Origin: Hemerocallis citrina
Taxonomy: Eukaryota > Streptophyta > Magnoliopsida > Asparagales > Asphodelaceae
Assembly: GCA_017893485.1 (NCBI GenBank)
Contig: CM030360.1
Coordinates: 143,335,697-143,399,696, forward strand
Direction: 5' to 3'
Length of the DNA stretch: 64,000 nt
The position numbers and the translations under genes were made by a program. Under the pieces are notes generated by a model. That model did no database searches and was not told the DNA's origin. It saw nothing but the letters and a program-made list of their open reading frames with translations. The first letter of the stretch is position 1. Each line of letters starts with the position of its first letter. Shown here piece by piece: positions 58,021 through 64,000 of this stretch.

Positions 58021-60425
58021 TGCATTCAGGGCTTGTCAGGGGTGCTCTTAGACGCATCATTTTGACTGCATCTGGAGGAGCTTTCAGGTGGGCATACGCC
58101 TAAATTGATTATGAACTATCTATTATATGAAATATAAGCTACATTTTGGAAAAAAGTTGGTGAAATAAACATAGTTTTTGGTAGGGATTGGCCAATTGAA
58201 AAACTCAAGGAAGTGGAAATTGCCGATGCTCTAAAGCATCCAAACCGGAACATAGGGGAGAAGATTACTGTAGATTCAGCTGCCCTTTTCAATAAGGTGT
58301 CATGAGCATTTGCCTTATTTCATGAATTTCATGTGAATGCAAATATAGCAGAATTAATATAGCTAACTAGCAATTTTGCTTCCTTAGTAGAGGCTTGAAG
58401 TTATTGAAGCACACTATTTTTTTGGTGATGATTATGATAATGTTGAGATTGTTATTCATCAACAGTCAATCATAAATTCTATGGTTGAGACACAAGTTAG
58501 ACAACATCATCTGGACTTGGAAACTACTCATATAACTTTTGTTTTGTCAAAAAAATTATACATAATATATCGCGACTATCCATTATTTATCTGAATTTTA
58601 ACTAAATCAGGATTCATCAGTACTAGCGCAGCTGGGTTGGCCTGATATGCGTCTCCTAATTCTCTACACAATGTCTTGGCCTGAAAGAATATATTGCTCG
58701 GAAATCACATGGCCATGACTTGATCTTTGCAAGTAAGGATTTTTATTTCTATTTTTTTTTTGCATGAATTATGCTTTATTACTTGTGCTATGTAGTATAT
58801 TACGACCTACTTGCACTTATTATATGTTTAGCATTAAGGGTTTATTTGCACTTTCTAACAGTTGATTGGAAGAGTAGTTATCACGCTGCAACCGGAAAAA
58901 TGTATTTTTCTTTAAAATTAATCACTTGATGGTTTAATCAAACGAGAGAATGTAAACTGTCAAAAGTTCCACTATTTCAAGTGCCTTGCAATGTGAATTT
59001 CATGTATTGATTTTAAATTATGTTTCAACACAAAATTGAAGTCCAATAACTACTCTTAAATATCATTTTGTAAATCATATTTCTAATGGTAAGCGAATTT
59101 GACAATCATGTTTCTTTCTGTGTCTGAGTTTCTGAAATAGCATAAAATAGTCAAAACAATTTACTACAAAGGAGCATCTGGTCTCATAATCATAACTTAA
59201 GCATCTATAAAAAGTTCTGGTATCTACAGTACAATTGCTAAACATCTTTTCTAGAGAAAATACGTTCATCTTGAACACATTTATGACTACGACGAAAAGA
59301 CAATTTTTCAGACGATGGGCAAAGAAGGCTCGCTACCTTAAATGCTAAACTGGAGACTATTTCTTGCAGAATAGGTAGGCAAATGATCAAGACCCAAAAT
59401 GTCATAAGTAATATTTCACCCGGTCTGTCAGACTAAACCACTAATATTTCCGGTCCATGCAAGCAAATTGCAGCTTACAATCCAAACTGTCCACAATTTC
59501 GATTTAAAATGAGCCTAAGACAAGGAGACTATCTAAACCCAAAACTATTATTAGCATTATATAAGTGGACTCATACTGGACATCTACGTATAATTGCAAT
59601 GTTTCTTATATCTATATAATAAATTACAAAGAAAGCTATCAAGTGGCTCACAATCATTCCCCCCAAAATCAAAGGTCCATATCAAACCTCTCAAAACACA
59701 TTTTTCCTCCAAAATTTCAAACCCAAAACCAAATTTTTCCCCCTAAAAAATTCATTATTTTATCACTATCTATCTCTTCTCTCTTTACATTTTCATATTT
59801 CTCTCTCTCTTTCTCTCTATCTCTCTATCTCATTCTTTCTTTATTTACTTAGAAATCTAGATTTTAAGATTTTGGTTATGTAAATTTTCAGAATTTTTAA
59901 TAGCGAATATCTCTTAAACAATTAAATTTCATTATTTTCCACACTTAAAGTTCTAGGAAGTTAGATTTTATATCCCCATTTATAATTATTTTTCAACATA
60001 TACTAATGGAAACATAGACTTTTATTTATAACTAATCATTGTCATACTATTCAAACTTGAGCTACATAATTATTGTTTTACTGTTTACATGGCTTTTCTT
60101 GTTTTGTATCGTTCCGAAGACGTGCCGTAGGCACGTGCCCACGGGCAAATCTAGTTATTCAACAAGATCCCATTTTACCAAATATATGTTGCAATACTTA
60201 ATTTAGTTTGCTATTCAAAGAACTAAGCATTATTAAGGTTTCTCTTTTTCCAAACGAATTGTGCAGGTTAGGGTCTTTGATGTTTAAGGCCCCCGACAAT
60301 GTGAAATACCCATCCATGGATATTGTCTATGCTGCAGGCAGGGCTGGAGGAACCATGACTGGAATGCTTAGCGCTGCAAATGAGAAGGCATGGAGTTGTT
60401 CATTGATGAAAAATACTGATTTTTA
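58021..60425 (+). pseudogene. Fragment of the plastid DXR gene with introns
   Basis: Five exons in order: about 58021-58087 (ALRRIILTASGGAF, one-base frameshift before it), 58185-58296 ([32 protein letters not shown]), 58390-58495 ([31 protein letters not shown]), 58611-58732 ([32 protein letters not shown], then TGA, LDLCK) and 60267-60425 ([38 protein letters not shown], one-base deletion, then stop). These match 1-deoxy-D-xylulose-5-phosphate reductoisomerase, the second enzyme of the plastid MEP isoprenoid pathway. The NADPH-binding N-terminus and the C-terminal part are missing. Stops and frameshifts make it a pseudogene. Confidence 0.92.
59611..60154 (+). mobile_element. Non-autonomous Helitron, 544 bp, in a DXR intron
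   Basis: 5' end TCTATATAATAAATTAC after A, and 3' end CTAG followed by T. About 20-35 bases before CTAG are GTGCCGTAGGCAC and GCCCACGGGC hairpins. TC...CTRR between A and T, with a terminal hairpin and no duplication, is diagnostic of Helitrons. The interior has CT-rich repeats and no coding sequence. Confidence 0.8.
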
Positions 60426-60689
60426 TCTTCTCTGCATCTCTTTTATAATCTTAATTTCTTATATCAAACCTCAGAATATTAATATTGCGGTCATAAACTT
60501 TTTGACAGATTGGATTATCAAATAAATTTTGTTATATTATTTATTGTGTATGTACTCCTGCTTCCTACCTTTTGAATTTAACTCGACTATTAATTGAACA
60601 TGTTATCTTTTCTACAACGGTAGTTAGGAGTTATCAATTACTGTTTTGGTCTAGTAAACGCAAAATGTTATTCGAGATAGGATAAACTA

Positions 60690-60908
60690 AAAACTATATG
60701 TTTGATATTTGAGTTCGTATCCGTTATCCTATAGACCGTATCCGATTCGCATTCGTATCAGAAATTTACGGATACAGATATGATTTTTTTTCTGAGTCAT
60801 ATCCGTATCTGAATTCGAATCTGTCTTTGGAATGCGTGTCTTTGGAATGCGGATACGGATGTTGGTATAAGTAATATCCGATCCGTATCTGATCCGAAAG
60901 CATCCCTA
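60690..60908 (-). repeat. Right subterminal region of the hAT element
   Basis: Repeated ATCCGTATC, GGATACGGAT and TATCCGATCCGTATC words mirror 39267-39445. Ends AGCATCCCTA. Confidence 0.8.
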
Positions 60909-62155
60909 GTAGTAATCATGGAATACAAGTTAGAGAAGAAAGATTCAAAACTCTAATTTAAATATTAGTTGGTTCATAACTTAAAGTTTAAGATAAACAT
61001 AAACTCCGAATTAAATATTCAGTCTCTATCTTCTCCAACTATCATTTAAATTATATTAAATCTCTGACTAATATTTTAAATTATTATATCAAATAAATTA
61101 AACAGATAAATATATATACTAAACATAACTAGAATAAAGATTCTCTGTCTTAATCTCGTTTTTAGATAGTAAGGAAAAAAGATATACATCTTAATCTCTC
61201 TTTTCTTCTTTCCGATTACAATAATCTCTCAATTAGATAGCTAGCTCTTAGTTCTTTCTATTGACTCTATTAGATATAATATATTCTCATGTATTTATAC
61301 AGTAGTAATCTTGTAATACAAGTTTGAGAACTCTAATTTAAATAAAGATTCTTTGTATAAAGAAATATTTGAGGCATATTTCCAATAGGAATCAAAGTTG
61401 GAAGGAAAGTGTGGTAGCATGTCAATCAACACTGAAAATAAAAGACTAGTAGTAGTAATAATAGGATAAAGAAGGAGGCAGGATCTGTTCACACCGCTAA
61501 AGCATGTCTGGAATTGACACAGACAAATGGATCGGTGCTTCCTTGAATAATTGAAGAAATAAAGTTTCTAATAAAAGGAAGATAGCTTTTTATGGTACAT
61601 GGTTCATATGTGTCAATGCATATATGCATCTCCTTTCTACCAAAAATGAAAGCAAGCAATTTCATTGTTGAAGATTGGAAGGAGGGAGTGAAACCCTACA
61701 TGTCCCAAACCTTGCTTGTTCCATGTGATCTCATCTTATGCCCATTTTTAATTGGTTGCTTACGTCTTTGTAAAGCTACAAAGCACAAATATTTCTATTT
61801 GAAAGTTGTTTCATTTCTCATGTTCCATATAACACTATATATTTTAATCGAGTATCTTAGGACTAGTGGATTGATATGCCATGATCTATCTCGTGTTCAT
61901 AATGGTATTAAAAGTATACATGCTTTGAAGCTACAATCTTTGCTGGAGCTTTTCTAAGAAAGGGGGTTACGTGCACCCTTATTTGAGCGTGACTGTCTAT
62001 TAGCCTGTCGAATTTTTTATTATATATAAACCCTTCTATCCAACACAATTAAAAAGGAGCTTTTTTTTATTGTTAATAGTGAGCCAAAATCTCTCCGTGA
62101 TCCATTAAAAAGAGTTTAACAAAGTATATAATACGGGAAAAAATCATGGTTAAAT
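60909..62155. other. Repeat-derived flank without a recognised gene
   Basis: Contains the continuation of the hAT target (60909 on) and its second copy at 61162-61309, followed by AT-rich sequence. The 122-codon open frame at 61592-61957 has no recognisable domain. Confidence 0.5.
61162..61309. repeat. Direct repeat, right copy (unoccupied hAT target)
   Basis: Matches 39114-39266 and continues past gtagtaat (61302-61309) into TGTAATACAAGTTTGAG, which corresponds to GGAATACAAGTTAGAG after the hAT right end at 60917. It is a related empty site. Confidence 0.85.
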
Positions 62156-62159
62156 CTGC

Positions 62160-62698
62160 ACTGTTCTATCCCAGCACAGATTGCGAGGCAAACTGGGACA
62201 AGATGGCAATTTCATGGATGGACTTAGGCCCAAAAATGATTCACGGGCCATGTTCAAGCCCATTTGTCCTTCCCAGCCTGCCCGTAAAGGCTTTATTAGC
62301 CATCTATAGCCAGTAGTCAAATCCCGGATAATTAGGGATTTAACAGCTTAATCTTATCCCTAATCACCGGAATCTTATTTGGCAGCCAACGATCTTTTCC
62401 TAACAGGTTCTTACTGCCCTATAAATACATGGCTCCCTCCACTGTTAAAGGGTAATCACATTTTTACTACCTAACCCCATTTTACCGCTGATTACTGACT
62501 TGAGCGTCAGAGGGTCTGTCGCCGGGAATCCTCCCGGTGTTTCAAACTTTTTAGCAGGTCCTCGACGGTCGTTGTGTCCATACACCCCACTCATACTAGC
62601 TTCACATTAGGGTCAGATTTACGGCTGAGAACTGAGTTTCCTCTCCAACAAAAGAACACACTATTTGTTGCTCCCACATCTGAAAAACAACAGTATCA
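62160..62698 (+). repeat. 5' LTR of a Tat-like Ty3/gypsy element
   Basis: Ends CAGTATCA just before a TTGGTGTCGTCTGTGGGAA primer-site region. GACTTGAGCGTCAGAGGGTC and CCGGGAATCCTCCCGG in its last third are typical of Tat-group LTRs. The left boundary is uncertain. Confidence 0.6.
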
Positions 62699-62700
62699 GA

Positions 62701-62719
62701 TTGGTGTCGTCTGTGGGAA
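62701..62719 (+). other. Primer-site region of the Tat-like element
   Basis: TTGGTGTCGTCTGTGGGAA differs slightly from the TTGGCGCCGTCTGTGGGAA form common in such elements. Confidence 0.7.
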
Positions 62720-62770
62720 ACACAAATCCGAGCCCTTGGCTCAGACCCTGTTCGGTAGTAGACATCTCCT

Positions 62771-64000
62771 ATGACCCCCAAGCCCAAGAAAACCGTTACC
62801 ACTGGTCGCCATGCCGACCATACACTCAAGGGTCGCAACTGCAGTGGGTCAAACACCCGCAGCCTCCAGCTCTGAGTACCTCTCACTCGGTAGCCTGGAG
62901 GACCGAGGCCCCGATGGTTCCTGAACTCCAAAACATCATAAACAACCGGCTAAATAAGGACAACCTTTGAAATCATCTCAGTCACTCTAGAAACAAGGCA
63001 CCTTCTAACCACCAGCCGAACCGAAGCTGTCATTCCAACCACGGTCGGGAGAGGGGGCGCAATCGCTCCCTGAGAGATCAACTACCACCAAATGGTCTCA
63101 AAGAAGGAGGCCATGTGACAAGGGCCGAGTTCCAAGAGTTCAGGAACGAAATCTTTCAAGCTCTCTGAGGTGGAGCAAGGAGCAAGCATAATACCGACGA
63201 CCATCATGCTGGAGGGACCGGTAACAAAGAATCCTATGGATTGACCCGATCCGAGGGACAAGAGGAAGACATCCTCAAACATCTACAGGAAATGGAAGGC
63301 TGCCTTGCTCGAGTCAGCGAAGATGGGAGGCATTCTAACTAAGGGTAAAAGCTGGTCTGGCCGCCCTTCTCATCCTATATCCTAGAAGCCCCCATCCCGA
63401 GGAGCTTCTAGCCTTCGGTATTTGAAACGTACGACGGAGAGTCGGATCCTGTTGATCACATTAAGGGGTTCAAAATCTCGTGATGATTCACAGCGGCTCA
63501 GATCCCCTTCTCTGTCGTGCTTTCCCGGCCACACTGTGGGGGCCCGCACGAAAATGGTACTCCAAGCTCGCCTCCAACTTGATCTTCTCCTTCGACTAGC
63601 TCGAGGAGAGTTTCCTTGCTCACTTTGTGACCAACCGTAAGACTGAGAAGACAAGCGCTTCCCTACTAGACCTCAAGCAGAAGGATGAGAATTCCTTCAG
63701 GACTTCATAAGAAGATTTACAGTCGAGGCCCGATCAACTTCCTCCCTTGACGCTGTCTTCTGTCACAATGTTCGACACGACACGTTGAATGCCTCATTGG
63801 CTAAGAAGTCGCACATTGATTTTCCCGACCTCCTTCTCCGAAGTGAGAAGTATATCCAGGCGAAGAGGCCTTGCACCCGGGAGGCCAGAAAGAGTCCCCA
63901 ACCAAGAGAAAGAGGAAAATCGACACTACGATGTTCCGAAGAAGTCACAGAAGGATGCCTCTGGGTAGAGGCAACCCCCTCTAGTTAGTTCCTCACTTCG
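62771..64000 (+). pseudogene. Tat-like Gag, broken and cut by the window end
   Basis: Segments in shifting frames resemble Gag of Tat-group gypsy elements: GHVTRAEFQEFRNEI near 63110, VFETYDGESDPVDHIKGFK near 63420, CRAFPATLWGPARKWYSKLA near 63515, ESFLAHFVTNRKTEKTSASL near 63610 and the Ala/Lys-rich part beyond. Stops and frameshifts interrupt it. The window ends before protease. Confidence 0.75.

Larger units (their letters stand above)
39267..60908. mobile_element. hAT-type element ends enclosing 21.6 kb of nested insertions
   Basis: Left end TAGGGATGCT at 39267 and right end AGCATCCCTA at 60908 are inverted, and the TAGGGATG terminus is that of Ac-like hAT elements. An identical 8-bp gtagtaat flanks both ends (39259-39266, 60909-60916), the hAT duplication length. 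Both subterminal regions (39267-39445, 60690-60908) are packed with CGGATACGGAT-type words. No hAT transposase is seen. The interior holds a Mutator stack, a CACTA element, a DXR fragment and a Helitron, so it was probably a smaller non-autonomous element later filled by insertions. Confidence 0.8.

Noticed and set aside
61592..61957. 122-codon open frame
   Set aside because: No domain or family resemblance, located in repeat-derived AT-rich flank; not called as a gene.

Overview
The window is plant nuclear DNA, probably from a eudicot. It has AT-rich intergenic sequence, Ty1/copia, Ty3/gypsy, L1-type LINE, hAT, Mutator, CACTA and Helitron signatures, GT-AG introns, and fragments of plant genes (eIF3 subunit F, a plant-insert aspartic proteinase, plastid DXR). 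I see no intact host gene; almost everything is transposable element, much of it nested. The species cannot be named from this sequence alone.

Left part (1-22533): gene-free DNA with an AAT microsatellite and a decayed zinc-knuckle retroelement remnant, then the 5' LTR and first codons of a copia element (3378-4029). That copia element is interrupted by a tandem Ty3/gypsy chromovirus, LTR-internal-LTR-internal-LTR (4030-22533). LTRs are about 2.9 kb and internals about 4.9 kb. Both internals encode Gag, protease, RT, RNase H, integrase and a chromodomain-like tail, and both share two in-frame TGA stops. In both, Gag and protease are separated by a 98-bp segment with GT-AG ends whose removal restores a continuous Gag-Pol frame. 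A second possible intron lies in the leader.

Middle (22534-39266): a decayed minus-strand LINE, a 338-bp MITE with TTA target duplications, a structurally complete but mutated copia element (27810-35581, 5-bp duplication ATGAT), and a minus-strand internally deleted copia element (35939-38887).

Right-centre (39267-60908): a nested stack. hAT-type ends (TAGGGATG..., 8-bp duplication gtagtaat) enclose 21.6 kb, and a related unoccupied copy of the target lies just outside at 61302-61309. Inside are several elements abutting (TA)n tracts, including a 16.9-kb Mutator-like element (40849-57757). This element has long terminal inverted repeats, a plant-mobile-domain gene (+), a FAR1-type transposase gene (-), mirror-image hairpin arrays upstream of each gene, and a large central inverted repeat with telomere-like repeats between the convergent genes. 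A 4.2-kb CACTA element (52904-57073, TSD ctt) is inserted in it and carries an eIF3F first exon and five-prime-to-three-prime ordered aspartic-proteinase exons. To its right is a DXR gene fragment with introns, one of which holds a 544-bp Helitron.

Right end (60909-64000): repeat-derived flank and the 5' LTR, primer site and broken gag of a Tat-like Ty3/gypsy element that runs off the window.
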